A stretch of DNA of 64,000 nt. Origin: Heterobilharzia americana. Taxonomy: Eukaryota > Platyhelminthes > Trematoda > Strigeidida > Schistosomatidae. The position numbers and the translations under genes are program-made. The DNA lies in contig OX104134.1 of assembly GCA_944470555.2 (NCBI GenBank), forward strand, positions 51,017,890 to 51,081,889, given 5' to 3'. Under the pieces are notes generated by a model. It was given only the letters and a program-made list of their open reading frames with translations. It had not been told where the DNA came from and ran no database searches. This document shows positions 13,253 to 26,060 of the stretch, piece after piece; the stretch's first letter is position 1; each line of letters begins with the position of its first letter.

Positions 13253-13312
13253 CTATGACCCATTGGTTTAGGCAGTTGACTTTCAATGTGTCACAGGTTC
13301 AAACACAGCTCC
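13253..13312 (+). repeat. tRNA-like SINE fragment
   Basis: GCTATGACCCATTGGTTTAG, GCAGTTGACTTTCAATG and ACAGGTTCAAACACAGCTCC form a tRNA-like A-box, central arm and B-box. The first and last parts (GGAGCT and AGCTCC) pair as an acceptor-like stem. Confidence 0.5.
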
Positions 13313-13844
13313 GTCTATTGAGAAATTAGGACGACCAGGCTTCGCACAATAGGTATGGTTTATTGCCTACTGTACGAATGTGCACGAGGTTGTAAAGTGC
13401 ATATATCCTTCTCTCTACCTGGTATATCGATTTACTTCAATTATATCAAACCATGCCACTTTGACACTGTTTATGTAGTAGTCTCTGCATGGGAAATCAT
13501 CTGCTTCGACAGCATAAAGTACAGTCAAAACTTCGTGATCACATAGACATTTGTTATTAAACTGAGAACTACACCTACCGTATACATAGAGAGGGAGTCG
13601 AGCCACTGGATTGACAGTTGACTAGAACTATTGATTTGTTCTTTACAATAAAGTATAATGCAATAAATTACCCGTAAATTACAGAATTAGACTTATTTTT
13701 AGACAAAATTTTACGCACTAACTTTAAGTAACAACAATAAAGCTGTTACATTTAAAAGAAGCAAGGAACAACGTATTTTACACGGTAAAATAGTTTAATA
13801 TCCGTGTCACAATTTCTTACAAAGTACACTTAACAACTTGCGTT

Positions 13845-14345
13845 ATCTATGGTGCCAACAGGCGAGATATCCAACTACCCGTTAAAGGACGAGCATACTG
13901 CACTGAAGTCCATTCTGTCCTGTTATACGTCTGTGAGACATGGCCGTTAAAGGTAGAAGACATGATCACAGATGTCTTCGTAGCACTGCTCAAGTTTGGT
14001 GGAATCACCGCGTGAGCAATGTTGAGATCAGGTGAAGCTTACTAGGCAAGACAGACAAGTCGATTGATGAGGTTGGGAACCTTAGTCAACCGAGATGGAT
14101 TGGACATGAACTGCGCACGTCAAGCCACTGCTTACATCGACGTCCCATGCTAGGTAAGCTGGATTAGGATGGGACGAGGTTTCAGGGTGGAAAGACCTGG
14201 CACCAGTCGATGAAGTCCCTGATTGTTGGTCTGAGTCGTGTGGGGGAATGCAGGTCCCCGAGACGAAAGGAATCAGTGGTTGAGAAGTCTTAGTGACGTG
14301 GCTGAAAATCGACCACAGTGACAAAGATGTATTCACCCCTTGACA
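13845..14345 (+). mobile_element. RTE-clade retrotransposon 3' fragment (decayed)
   Basis: The stretch matches, at low identity and with several indels, the end of the same family seen at 20985-24645. It contains LYVCETWPLKVED-like coding, a 'GWLGH'-like decayed segment and a final 'LRDETKGISG' region before a block like the RTE stop-proximal sequence. Only the C-terminal domain after the reverse transcriptase is represented. It lies antisense in intron 1. Confidence 0.55.
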
Positions 14346-15602
14346 TCTTTTAAAGTTTGAATATTCGCACTAACCTTAATCTTCAAATTGTTTATTCTCT
14401 TACACAACTTTGTCTACCCTGATATCACTCACTTTCTAACCGCCTATTCTTTTTATACTACTGTGAAGTGTGTCAACTTGGACCGATGCACTTGTGTGCG
14501 AGGTTCTACGTCAATTCTGTCTTTGTCTGACAAAGTGTAAGGAGTTTAAATTTACAACCAGAGTTAGGATTAGAAAATAATGGCTGCATTTTACGCTTAA
14601 TCTACCAAAGTTAGAAGCGATACTGTATCGTTTTCCTATCTCAAATCGCTGAGACGACTTAAAGGTGGAGACAGAATACGATAAGAATAACAATACGCTA
14701 TCGAAACATAAACTTTCAACATCATTTGTTTCCATTTCAAGAGGACAAAGCTATGGAGGTGATTGATGGAAAGACCGGAGGGGAAGTTGAATAAATTACG
14801 TCCCTCCAGATAGAATTGTCTTTGTATACAAACATAACTGTTCACCTCACTTTTAAAGGTATACAGCTTTGCTTTTTCCAGAAATGAGGCCCGTGGTTGA
14901 AGGGAAAACTGAATTACAATAGCCTTAAGGCTAAAATGATCGAATTACAAGACTCAATAGACTGATAATTGATCAACCAAATTGCTTCCCACATTAACGG
15001 TGCTTAGTATGCGTTCAAACTTCCTTGGGTGACATTGTTCTGCAAATGACTGTTGTAATAAGGATGTTATTTCGGCACTTCCGGAGGTAGTAAACGTTGA
15101 AGTTAGTGTATCAGCACTTTGATGGCGTCTTTACTCTACCATCTAGACATTGATGACAGCGTGGGCTAAATTATTTGTAAGCCATTGGTTACCGAAATTT
15201 GCAAATGATTTACAAATTGCACAGTCCATGTCGACATTTGTCACAGCTGAGCAGTTTTTTAACTGCCCAGTTGTGGTTCTGCTGGAAACCACTCAACCGA
15301 GATCACAAGGTGTGATCTCTGACATACAAGTGTCATGAACCAGAGTTGAGGTGGTACAGTTCCCGTGCTTGTATACCAACCGAAGATGATTTTCATGCCA
15401 ATTTTTTTTTAACTTCCTACTTTTATGTTTACACCAAATTTGTATGAATAATAAGAAAGAATTTTGTTGATTATTGTGCAAGAAAGAAATTTGGTAGGTC
15501 AAACGTACACGCCAAGTACTAAATGAGAAGGGAAGGAAATAAAATGTGATTAGTTATCGACTTGAACAAAACAATTCAGAAGGCATTCAAATTGTGTATG
15601 TT

Positions 15603-15627
15603 TGAGAGAGAGGGAGAGAGAGAGAGA
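15603..15627. repeat. (GA)n short microsatellite
   Basis: GAGAGAGAGGGAGAGAGAGA run with one interruption. Confidence 0.8.
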
Positions 15628-16050
15628 ACTGCCAATATTTCATGCACATACTGCCAACACATTGGGGAACAAAAACAATTTGGGCTATAACATCACAATA
15701 ACCGTAACCCATGTACGGTAATAAAGTCAATAAATGAATATTGTTTGAATTCTCCGCCTACATAACAGCCATGATTTGGTGAAGTAGTATACAGCACAAT
15801 GAAAACAATATGCATGCTTGCTTTCGGCGGACATAGCCAATCAGATGTAAGAGAAATATGTGTGGAAGCGTGTGTGCACAAACACAAATGGGGAATACAA
15901 TTATCCAATAGTGTTTCAGAGAAAATAAACAATTATTGATCTTCTACGGTTTTTGCGTTATTTTAAGTAACTATTCACTTGTTTGAAAGAAAAAAGAAGA
16001 GAATATTTGCCATCCAGAGAATTCGCTTGTCTTTCAGTTTTCAATTTGGC

Positions 16051-16115
16051 ATTCATCACAGGCTGACATCATTTGGAGAACCATTGAAAATCTCGAAGCA
16101 CTGAACAATTTATTT
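16051..16115 (-). mobile_element. SINE 3' fragment, copy 4
   Basis: This is the tail portion only. ATTCATCACAGGCTGACATC on the plus strand matches the tails at 8425 and 18045. The tRNA head and the hammerhead are missing. Confidence 0.5.
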
Positions 16116-16291
16116 TATAGCCTATGCCTTTGCATCGTTTAATGGACCGAATTGATCGGCAACTATTGCCATATGGGCTCCAGGAATTTCAGTGTAGACA
16201 GTAATGATGGATAACACTGGAGTCCAGGAATTCAACGACGGAGGTTTACAAGCTATAACATGAAGACTATGTTATTCCCCATCACACAGGG

Positions 16292-16455
16292 AGTGGCTAT
16301 CCTAACCAGTGACCTAGTGAATAGCGCTCTAGTGCTTGAAGTGATTGGTCCTTAGTAGAAACATCACTCACTGGAGTGCAGGTGTACATCCGGTTGACGA
16401 GTTCCAAACAGGATGACACGTGCATCATGGACTCCACTGTTAGTTATTATCCACT
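16292..16455 (+). mobile_element. tRNA-derived SINE with degenerate hammerhead, copy 5
   Basis: A plus-strand tRNA-like head (GTGACCTAGTGAATAGCGC) is followed at about 16390-16450 by ACATCCGG, TTGACGAG, TTCCAAACAGGA and TGGACTCC. These are the decayed parts of stem I, the first core box, stem II and the closing arm. Both core boxes deviate, so it should be inactive. It is the only hammerhead-type SINE in the gene region lying antisense to the DOMON gene. Confidence 0.55.
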
Positions 16456-16484
16456 AGTAAAATCTAAACTGGACGGCTACTTCT

Positions 16485-16524
16485 TTATTATTATTATTAT
16501 TATTATTATCGTTATTATTATTAT
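16485..16524. repeat. (ATT)n microsatellite
   Basis: An ATT array with one CG interruption, directly downstream of the plus-strand SINE and possibly grown from its tail. Confidence 0.85.
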
Positions 16525-18044
16525 CTTATAGTCTTTAGTGTAAGCACAGTAAGCTAGTTAGAATATCAGGATAGTTCATTTGGTATGGCAAAAAAGTGAT
16601 GCATTATTCATTGGATGGCGGTTCCAAGCATAATTTGTTGCTTATAATCATAGCAGCAGTAAATAATGTTGTATTACTATATATTGTATTATATAAACTA
16701 GTCCCCAATCTGAAATTACACCCTACCAGAGTGCCCAATTCCGTCACTCACATCAATGGTTACAATATCTTTCGAACATGCGAAACTAATTCAATAAATT
16801 TCATTTTAAAGGGGATTGTGATGAAGAACCAATATCACCGGCAGGATAGGAACGAATGGCTTTCAGGTGCTCTGTCGAATAGGCTGTACGACCCAACTGT
16901 ACACTTATAATGTGTTACTGTTTGCTCATCATTATTTCATTCCTGTATAGGACGAAGTGAATACAACAAGGAGAGTAGTTAACTACTGATTAGAAATAAC
17001 GTCTGTTGGAAGAACAAACTTAAACTAAGCAATTTGTACTAAACGTTTCAAGAGAAATTATAGGACCTGATAAATTGAACTTTCAGGTACAAATTATTTG
17101 TATCTTTGAATGTAATCCAGTTTTTTAGGCTATCCTTTTCTGCAGTGATGATCGTGCTTAGATCGGTGAACTCACAATTTATGCTGAAATAAGTAGTTGA
17201 ACACAACCACCTATACAAGGTTGATACACAGTGAAGTGATTGGGCGAATAATAAACATACACGAACGATATTTAACGCAATGAGACACTTGGACTGGATG
17301 CGGATGGGTTTTCTCCTTCAGAACCTCATACTTTACTGAGCCACAAAATCAGAAGACAAAGACCGGCCTGTGACTGCAAGGAAAGCAACTTTATCCGACA
17401 AAAATATGTCAGTTGTATACAGTTTCATGAACATGAAATCACTAAATCAAGAGTCAAGTGATAATTTTTATTGGTCAGCTGTAGGATAAAATCGTCCCAT
17501 GACATTTTTCCTGACCACACAGTAACATAAAACCGAAATTGCAATACGAAACTTCTACCATAGCGGTTGATGACTTAAAATGTTGATTTCCATTTAGATC
17601 GCTTCTCATCTCATAGTATCTATTTGATACAATTAATCAGTTCAATGCTAAATAAAGATGAATTGAGAAATTTATACAAGGAGATTCTACTTAAAATGAT
17701 CCAAGTGAAAAATTCTCCACCTGAATTCGTGATCAACACATAGTTACAGCTGAAAGTGATTTATTTGTTTACGTACTGATGTCAAATGCCAGGGAATATC
17801 AAACTGCCTCTTCTTCACCATCCACTCACTGAACTGCAGCTCAATGCTATTGTTTTCATGTATACGCACTATAAACACTACCTACCCCATTGTAAACAGT
17901 TCGTTTTGTCATAATGGATGGGCTTATATAAATGAATAGCCTTGCATCACTTAGAATATTCACATTTTCAGCATAGCAGGCTGTTGGTTGATTAAATCTG
18001 GAGGTTTGTGGAGATTATTAGTTGATTTTAGGTTGGAATTCATC

Positions 18045-18235
18045 ATGGACTGACATCAGTCGGGGGAACATTGGAAATTCGAGAACACTAAATAGTTGTT
18101 TCGTCCCAGTATAGAACTCCTCAGGATTGCGCACCCATGTCCCCGCCTTGGATCGAACCCAGGACCTTCAGGCTCCACGGCACGCACGCAATATTGGGTC
18201 ACTGGATCGGAACTCGATGGTCCACATTTCCTACT
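18045..18235 (-). mobile_element. tRNA-derived SINE with hammerhead motif, copy 6 (longest)
   Basis: On the minus strand the order is head (GGACCATCGAGTTCCGATCC), A-box region (CAGTGACCCAATATTGCGTG), B-box (GGTCCTGGGTTCGATCC), hammerhead (CTGAGGAG to GACGAAAC), then a tail ending CTGATGTCAGTCCATGATGA. This is the fullest copy in the window. It lies in intron 1 in the sense orientation of the DOMON gene. A weak tRNA-like head on the plus strand at about 18290-18345 suggests a neighbouring head-to-head fragment. Confidence 0.7.
18075..18130 (-). ncRNA. hammerhead ribozyme-like motif in SINE copy 6
   Basis: The minus strand contains CTGAGGAG (fits CUGANGA), a stem II closing as GTTCT/GGGAC with G-U pairs, then GAAAC. 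A hairpin follows in which ACA-CT can pair with AG-TGT around a bulged A. Core boxes are intact. Stem I could not be confirmed, so activity is unproven. Confidence 0.5.
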
Positions 18236-20504
18236 TCTATCACGTCACGCTATATCGTGAACTGACAGAAGTGGGAGATGTGGACAAATGGATTCCAACC
18301 CAGTGGCTCAATGCCAACGTGCTGGCCATGGTCCTGGGTGCGCACTATTGGTTGACCCATTTAGTTTGACTGTGCATCAAGCCTTGTTCGTCGCTCATTT
18401 CTGCCCTGTAAGTGTAAATCCGTCGAACTTGATCTTTGTAAGCTACAGAATTGAAAGTTGTTTTCTGTATTATTATATTTCTAGCACCACTTAAAGAATA
18501 AACCTCAGTGCTTTTATGGCAGCCTTTTGACGTTAGTGTGCATCACTTCTGCTGGATATCAATACTACCGTTTATATTTTGCAATACTGATTAAGAAAAG
18601 ATACGTCAGATTAACAAGGCTACTATAATTCACTTGTCTAGAACATATATATTGACACTATAAATCAAACCACATAGGCATCCATTTATTGAGCTACGAA
18701 TGCCCTTCTCATCCCACAGGTGAATCCAAAATAATTTTAACCAGTTGCTCAAACAAAGTAATGATTCTGAGAAAACATGTTACAATAAACTAAACAATAA
18801 TCCCAATTAATTACCATATAACATCGAAGGTGAGAAGGAATACAACTATAAAGGGTTAATACTTGCTTGTATCCTGATATCAAAGAAGTCATTCACAAGA
18901 TATTAAATGATTGAGAACAACTGGTAAGCAATTTCAAACACTTGTCTCCTAGTTGTCAACATTAGTCAACAAACTTCAGGAAACTCAGTCTCTAAGAGAC
19001 TCGTTCAATATCAAAAACCGACTAGTTGTGATACAATGATAAATAACGGACATATTAGTAATATGAACTTCACTGATATCAGGTTGTTGTCATTTCCAAT
19101 TCCAACGATGATGTTGATCTAAATTGCTTGATATCAATTAATTTAGCGCCAATCAATCATTGCGACCAGATGTAACATTAGTTAGTTAGTCAGTGACTGA
19201 CGATTTACTCAACACATCTATTGTTGCATAGTTCTTAATGCTTTTGAAAGCCAGAAGAAGATTTACTAGTGGTGTGATGCAGGATAGACAACTGAGATTG
19301 AGGTAGACCAGTATTAGTGAGTAGAGACATCGGTGTTGCAATGGAAGAATTTTCGCCGGCTGAGTTGATTGGTAGACTGCTTTAAGGATATAATAGCCAC
19401 CCCTTTTAGGATAAACTCACAAGAAGTGAAGATTTTAAGTTTCTAGCAAATTATTTAGTGTTATTTTAACTAACTCAAACTAAACTGATCTATTAAAATC
19501 CTTGTTCCTGATTGGTTAGTTGTATGCTTCAACCTTCAACGTTGAAAAGATGTCTCTTAGTCGTGAGTAATGTTGTTTACTTGAATAAGTGAAGCTGTTT
19601 TATCAAATAAAGAATGACGATGAAAATCAAAAGTTCTGAACATAACTACAGGTAGGAAATCAGTAAACGCAATAGTTTGAGGAAATAGACAGAACGTGTC
19701 CTATAGATCTGTGATGAAACGATTCTTTTCTTTTTTCAATCACTTTCTCGAAAGAAGTATGCGAATTAGTCTGTCAAATACAGTCATCAAATGGCAGTTA
19801 CTAGTTTATTTATTTGTTTGTTTTAAAGAGAATATAGTTTTGACAGCAGTTTTGATCAGTCAATAATAATATTTTGAAAAAACTTTAGTTTTATTTTTCA
19901 TGCCTGTGATAAAACAAATTATTGGACATTCTTAACACTAGAAGGCGAAATAGAAACTGAATGTCGACAATTTAGCATCTAAACAAATTCGATGATGATG
20001 ACCTACTGAGTTTATATTCTACTGCTGATTTCATCAGAAATGTTGTCATGATTATAAATACACTTTAATTAGAAAACAGATTGCCGAAAGATATCAAAGT
20101 GAAGAATTTTAAGAATGTAACCTGTACGTTCACTGACTATACATATATGCGACTGTGTACCGCATTATGCTGCCGCTCATTGCTAACTGAAATCAACAGA
20201 CAGATATGTGGCCTGGTTGCCATCAGAAACAGGTGAAGTCAATACCTTTCATCCTCTCTATCTGTATATGACCATGAAACTCTTCTATGAATCATACAAT
20301 AAGTTAATCTTGAAATGAAATGTAGTCGCTTTGTAATGACTGCTAAGGTAATAATAGCCTTGAACTCAGTATGATGGACCTACACACCAGTTAAAAATTG
20401 AAACACACTCAGCAACCTTGTGCAGTAAGTAATGACCCGCATCTTTTGTGTAGGAGGTTAATAATATCGCCTGGCTGCTTTAACCTCAGTAGGTAGGGGC
20501 GAGG

Positions 20505-20580
20505 CTTGAACCCGTGGCTCACTGGTTCAAAGCCAACTGTCAAAACTAATGAGCCACAGACCCACAGTTGAAAATAGGGT
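20505..20580 (-). repeat. tRNA-like SINE fragment
   Basis: The minus strand carries GTGGCTCATTAGTTTTGAC, then GTTGGCTTTGAACCAGTGAG and a B-box-like GGGTTCAAGCC. Confidence 0.45.
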
Positions 20581-21776
20581 TTATTGACTACTCAAACGAG
20601 TAAAGTCAGCCTAGTGGACAAAGTTTTGACCTCTCTTTGAAAACAATGAGATCTATCACTTGTTTCAGCTTTCATTGTGAGTTTTCATAAATAATTAATG
20701 CAAATAAGGTTTTATTCATCAAAATATGACCTATTTCGTACGTACTAATCTAAAAGTAATAATCAAGTGATTCTCAAAGGAAATGTCATACAAACAGCAC
20801 GCTATTGTTAGATTCTACTGATTTTAAAAGACACCTGAATTGGTAAAGTAATCGAAGAACATCTTTATAAACTCCACATGAATAAGTTTGGACAAAGTGG
20901 TTACGAGCATGTTATTTTTCAGATGCACTGGCAGCTGTAAAATGTAGGTCGACTCCTCTGTTGAAAAATGTGATCAAAACTGAACTATGCATAGCAGTCC
21001 CGACCAATAGCTGCTACCTTGACGTGGTGGTCGGGCTTGTATTTCACAATGACACAACGAGCTATTCCGGTGGGACACTTGTTACCTGGAGGTTCTACCA
21101 CGCCAGAAAGGTCTGTGGATAGTGGTAAGACGAAAAACACTTACCGTTGTAGTTTAAATTACTACACTACGATGAGGGTCTGAGGACAAGGTCGTGATGG
21201 GGTGTGAGAGCAGTAAGTTCTTTCCTTGAATGACCAGCTGTGTCACCCTGATGCTACCTTCTCAACGGAAGGGGGCGTTAAAAAAGGTCGGATTCAAAAA
21301 TAAGACACTTCGCCATGCTCCACGGTCTCCGGCGCCGGTCGTATGGGTTTTTTGTCTATGCAACGTTAAAACAATCAAACCTCAAAACAACAACCCACAA
21401 AAGATTGTGACAGGTCTCAAGCAAATGTCTCATGGGTTTTTCGGTCACACAAGTATCTCAAGAAGATCTAGCCTTCCATGGTGTGGATAGCCGGCAAGTG
21501 TCAACCACTCTCACAACTCTGTGAGCACTCAAGTTCCCTCAGACCACTATCCACTAATTACATCCTTACCTTCTAATATTTCTTCGTCTCTCAGTTAACA
21601 ACTCCACATCATCTTTAATTTCTTCTAGCTCTCCAGCTTTCGACAGCGGTCTAAGTCACAAAATAGCATCTTTGGTCTCCTTAAACCACGCTCCAAATTA
21701 CACATTTGACCTTTCAACATCCCCACTCTCCGTCAAGTTGGCCAACGAGCTTCATTGGCCATGAATGTGTGCTGTG

Positions 21777-22640
21777 TTTGTGAAACACACACACACAGGA
21801 CTCAAGTACGGTTATTCACTCAATTTCTTCTGGCCAATATGGTGAATCTACAAAATTCACTCCTCGAGTTTCTGGAGATTCGATGGCTAGTTCTCACGGT
21901 CCTGGAGGTGTAAGTGTAGCATTAGGTACTAGGGCAGAAATCCCACTACTAGACTGGATCCCAATTGACAGTCGCCTATGAGCTGTCCGGCTGAACAGCA
22001 CAGTGAGAACTAAAAGAAGTGGTGAAACTTACGGTTGTCTCTTTGTAATCTTCGCTTACGCACCCACTGACTGCAGTTCGGATTAAGTGAAGGATAAGTT
22101 CTATTGAAAACTATTTAACCTCCTGAAAGCTAAACGTTCAGATGTGTTTGTTGTTGCAGGTGATTTCAAAACACAAGAGGACAGGCTGAGTCAAGCAGGA
22201 AGGAGCTTACGTGGCACTTTTGGAATCTCGGCTGAACGAACAGATAACAGTGGTCGCCTACTATGATTTTGCTCAGATAACCGTTTATTTCTAGCTAGCA
22301 CAAACTTGAAACACAAAAAAAGACATTGTCTGACGTGACGTCCACCGAGCTGGACTCAGCGATGGACACACATAAACCAAATTGGTATCAGTTATCGCTG
22401 GAGAGAGACAGTGGAAGACTGCCGCTCCTTCTGGAGCACGTCTGAGTAGCGACCATGCATTGGTTCGAGCGCGTGTGTGTCTTCGTCTCAATGGAAGTAG
22501 AAAACGTCAGCAAGAAGACCATCACAAGTCCAGCTCGACAATGAGAGCACTAAGACTGCTTCCGGTGAGAGACTGGTTAGGCAGGTATCAGAATACAACA
22601 AAACCACTCATCCAAAAGCCTGGCACCATCTCTAATCTGC
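21777..22640 (+). pseudogene. RTE endonuclease domain, broken
   Basis: Across three frames one can read the apurinic-endonuclease order of the family: a CVCET-like start, 'LLDWIPIDSRL', 'FVIFAYAPTDC', then 'VFVVAGDFK' (where the family has G-D-x-N), 'TDNSGRLL' and 'DHALVRARVCLRL' (the Asp-His catalytic pair). In working elements this enzyme nicks target DNA for target-primed reverse transcription. Several stops (for example after PTDCSSD) and an Asn-to-Lys change in the GDFN-like box show it is dead. Confidence 0.65.
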
Positions 22641-23129
22641 TGTAAAAAAAGCTTTGAAGACCCTAGCCGACTCTCAGAGTGGTTAGGAAGAGCCAGTGGA
22701 TATCAGCAGCTTTTTCTGAATTAATGAATGCACACCAACGCAGCCCTGCAGGCTCTAAGTACAATGAGGAGCGAACGCAACTCAAATGTAGACTGATAAA
22801 ACGTCTATGCAATGATCGTGAATAGTGGTGCGGACAGAAAGCTAAAAAGAAAAAAAGCAGCGGCGATAGGTAATGGTAGACAATTATTTGGACTTATAAG
22901 GAAAATGCGGCAAAAAGGTGAACGGTTAGTGAGACTATAGCGAAGAAGGATGGGTCTGCTACTCACAGACGACTGGGACGATAGGCGGGACACTTCGAGG
23001 GAAAATTCAACTGGCCCTAAGCTACTGTTGCGTTGGCCGCTATTCAGTCGGATCCTAAATGGAACGTCGAGACGGGCCTCCCAACACTTGCAGAAGTCGA
23101 GAAAGCGGTACGTAACCTGAAATGAGGAA

Positions 23130-23930
23130 GGGTGACATGATCAGAAGGATTGGTTCCTGAGGTATATAGGGACGGTAGTAGTGTTTTTAGTCAAGTTAAC
23201 TGAAGCGCTAACCAGTGTATGGGAGCCACATTTGATCCCTTCTGACTGCTCTTTATCAATGATTATCCTAGTCTTCAAGAAAGGCGAGAAGTCCTCTTGT
23301 GATAATCACAGAGTATTTAATCTGACGAACGAAGTGTCTAGGATTATAAATTCTATAATAATTAGATGCCTGAGTGGAGCTCAGGAACAGCAAGCCCGAG
23401 AAAACCAGGCAGACTTCAGGCCTGGTCCTGGGTATATCAACCAAACATTTACACCATCAAGTTCTGGAATACAGACACGCTTACAAACGCCCGACAATAC
23501 CTGTATTTCTCCGCTCGAAGGCGGCATTCGACTTCGTCGATCGAGAAGTTTAATGGTAATATCTTTCACTAAAACGGGTACCGAATAAGTACGTCGCCTC
23601 ATTGATGGCTTTTCACTCAAACATCTGTGCGAGTGTCAGAGCCTATAGGGATATGTCGTGTAAGCTGTGTAAGTTTAGTGGCATCCGTCAAGGATGCCCA
23701 TTTTCTCCATTCTTATTCAGTTTTATGGCAGACATTCTTATGAAGGTCTTCCTCTGGACATCTGACTACACAGAGATTGACCGAACCACAGAATTTTCGG
23801 TTGATCTGGAATACACAGATGACATAGCCAACAAGATGCAGAGTCTTTTGGACACATTGTGTGGCAATTTGGGAATCTTTAGGATGCGTTTCTCGCAACC
23901 CAAATGCAATTTGTTGCTCTAAGATTGGTC
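23130..23930 (+). pseudogene. RTE reverse-transcriptase domain, broken
   Basis: The frame at 23181-23588 reads LVKLTEALTSVWEPHLIPS and SMIILVFKKGEKSSCDNHR (fingers region), then NQADFRPGPGYINQ. A second frame at 23602-23922 gives GIRQGCPFSPFLFSFMADI (the R-Q-G-C-P-x-S-P box) and DLEYTDDIA, the catalytic box with Tyr-Thr-Asp-Asp in place of the usual Ala. A deletion removes the segment between 'AAFD' and the RQGC box. The enzyme would copy RNA into DNA at the nick; this copy cannot encode a continuous protein. Confidence 0.75.
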
Positions 23931-24212
23931 TTCAACTGTATCCCACCTAACAATAGAGAGTGAAATGCTTGAGTGAGTTGAACACTTCACTTACCTGGGA
24001 ACTCGGATCAGCCCTGGTGGCTCAGTGTTCGAAGAAATCTCTGAACGGATAAAAAAAAGGGCTTGGTTAGCTTTTGTCACCTTATGCCATTTATGATGCC
24101 ACCACGATATCCGATTGTCTATTAAGGGTCAAGTGTACTGTGCTGTGGTCCGCGCTCTGTTCCCCTGTGAAGTTGTGAAACATGTTCATTAAATGTGGAA
24201 AACATGAGAAGG

Positions 24213-24645
24213 CTTCAGGTGCTCGACCACTATTGCCTTCGTAGCATAGGCCGTGTCACCACGTGAGTAACGCAGAAGTCAGGCGTAGAGTTTTAGGGAG
24301 AAGAGGTAAGTCAGTTAATGCGGTTGTGAACCCTCATCGACTGAGATGGCTGGGACATGCTTCACGTATGCTTAACCACCGTCTGTTTCGTCGCACAATG
24401 TTGGTCTAAATAGTTTCAAGCTGCAAACATGTTCGGAGTGGCCAGACTAAAACATGGCATCAATGCATGAAGTCCTTGACTGTTGGTTTGAGCCATGCAG
24501 AGCGATGTAGGCTAGCCAGTTGGGATCCGGGGGACAAGAGAAACCAGTGGTTGGAGACTCTAGGTGATATTGCTGAGAACCGATGTCAGTGGAGCAGATG
24601 TATTCTCATCTTAACCTCTACACTTAGCCCCATCATTTTCTCATT
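24213..24645 (+). repeat. inverted repeat arm 1 (RTE C-terminal and 3' region)
   Basis: Matches the reverse complement of 26709-27140 over about 430 bp. By eye the only differences are one single-base indel (TTTTAGGGAG versus TTTTAGGAG) and a few substitutions near the outer end (GCTCGACCACT versus GTTTGACCACC). Both arms share the same premature stop (GTCTAAATAG), so they derive from one already damaged copy. Confidence 0.9.
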
Positions 24646-26017
24646 ATGATATAAATGCATCATGACTCAGCAATGTGGGTACTCTATTTACAACCACTAA
24701 ATCACAGGTTTGGATACTCTTTCTTGTACGTTGATTCACGCAACTAAGTGATGATGTCCGGGAACATAGTGCTCACAAACGTGCGTGTTATCCCTCACAT
24801 AAATCAACCTGGGAATTTCACACATTACTGACTAATTTGCAGGCAATACGGGTGGTTTGAAGATTTCGAGTTTCATGAATTTGTGTTATGTATCCTCCAT
24901 AACTTGCACGTCACATTCACTTTTGATAATCCAATATATAAATAATGCTTTGTAGGGATACTTCTGGGGCAGCACTCGCGAAATGTGTTGTTCATAACTT
25001 TGCATTGTCACAGTTTGCCGCTTAATATTCATTTTGTAGTGATAATTTTTATCAACATGATACAAACTTCCTTATCGCTAAACAAACCTATGCATTACAA
25101 TAACCATAGTTTTTCCGCTTCTTTCGTGTAGAATGGTGTAATTTGTAGATCTGAACTTTCAAGAAATCTAAGCTGTTTTAACCCATGAACCCATCACATT
25201 TATTTTCGAATCGAACAGTTTTATGTATGATTAAAAGACTTTGCGGATGAGTTTTTGTACTACTATGTTAACAGCTGTAACTAATGAAAAGTATCACAGC
25301 TTTTGTTATTCTGCAAGAACAATAAAAGTGTCGTATATGCCCCTAATGTGTGTATGCTTCAACCTACATATGTGGTTAAATGAATAACCTCTTTTTGTGT
25401 ATTAAATGATTTAGATTATTTTCATACTTATAACTCGTGAGGTTTCCAAATAGCGACGTGTGGCCTTTATTCGATAGTCTTTCTGTTATGGAAATCTGTG
25501 TTTGGTGTGAATTTATTACTCCTTGTCTAAAAATAAGTATGAGGTTCGATTGTTTTGTCGTGGGAGCATGAAGTATTAAAAGAAGTGCATTTCTTGCTGG
25601 TGATTCATATTCAGAAAGGGTGAAGCATAAAAAAATCACTAAGAACTCTGTACTCGTGAAAAGTCACAAAGCTCTCTTGAATCATGTTCTCAACCGTTGT
25701 TTAGTCTGGTTGATCTGCTTTGCAATTTCCTACTGTTTCTGATGACTATTCTCAAACCATATCGGCATCCGCCTCAGAGTAAGCACAGAAAACAAAACCT
25801 TTCTAATTTTGAATACTTGAGGTTTCAACCACCAACATTGTAGAAATTAAACTCTGTTTTCAAATACATTGAGTTTGGTAAAAAGTAGTGTCAGAAGATA
25901 TCGGAGAACGGTATTTACCAGATTATGAGTTTGTTTTTTTAGTCACAAAGTATAGTCGGTGTAAAACTGCTATTCATGTGCCTACCTCCTGGAAGTTACT
26001 ACCTTCTGTTTTAAAAA

Positions 26018-26020
<3 letters not shown>

Positions 26021-26058
<38 letters not shown>
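26021..26058. repeat. (TA)n microsatellite, 38 bp
   Basis: Pure AT/TA run following TTAAAAATGC. Confidence 0.9.

Positions 26059-26060
<2 letters not shown>

Larger units (their letters stand above)
20985..24645 (+). mobile_element. RTE-clade non-LTR retrotransposon (SR2/SR3-like), decayed but long
   Basis: The element starts with a GC-rich 5' region (TAGCTGCTACCTTGACGTGG). It carries an apurinic-type endonuclease, a reverse transcriptase and the family's typical C-terminal region, all on the plus strand and broken by many stops and frameshifts. At about 3.7 kb it is near the expected full length. It lies antisense in intron 1 of the DOMON gene. Its last 433 bp recur inverted at 26709-27140. 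Family assignment rests on recall of schistosome RTE proteins. Confidence 0.75.

Noticed and set aside
16596..16910. 104-codon plus frame with a hydrophobic stretch
   Set aside because: No domain, no splice or promoter context; composition as expected from AT-rich sequence.
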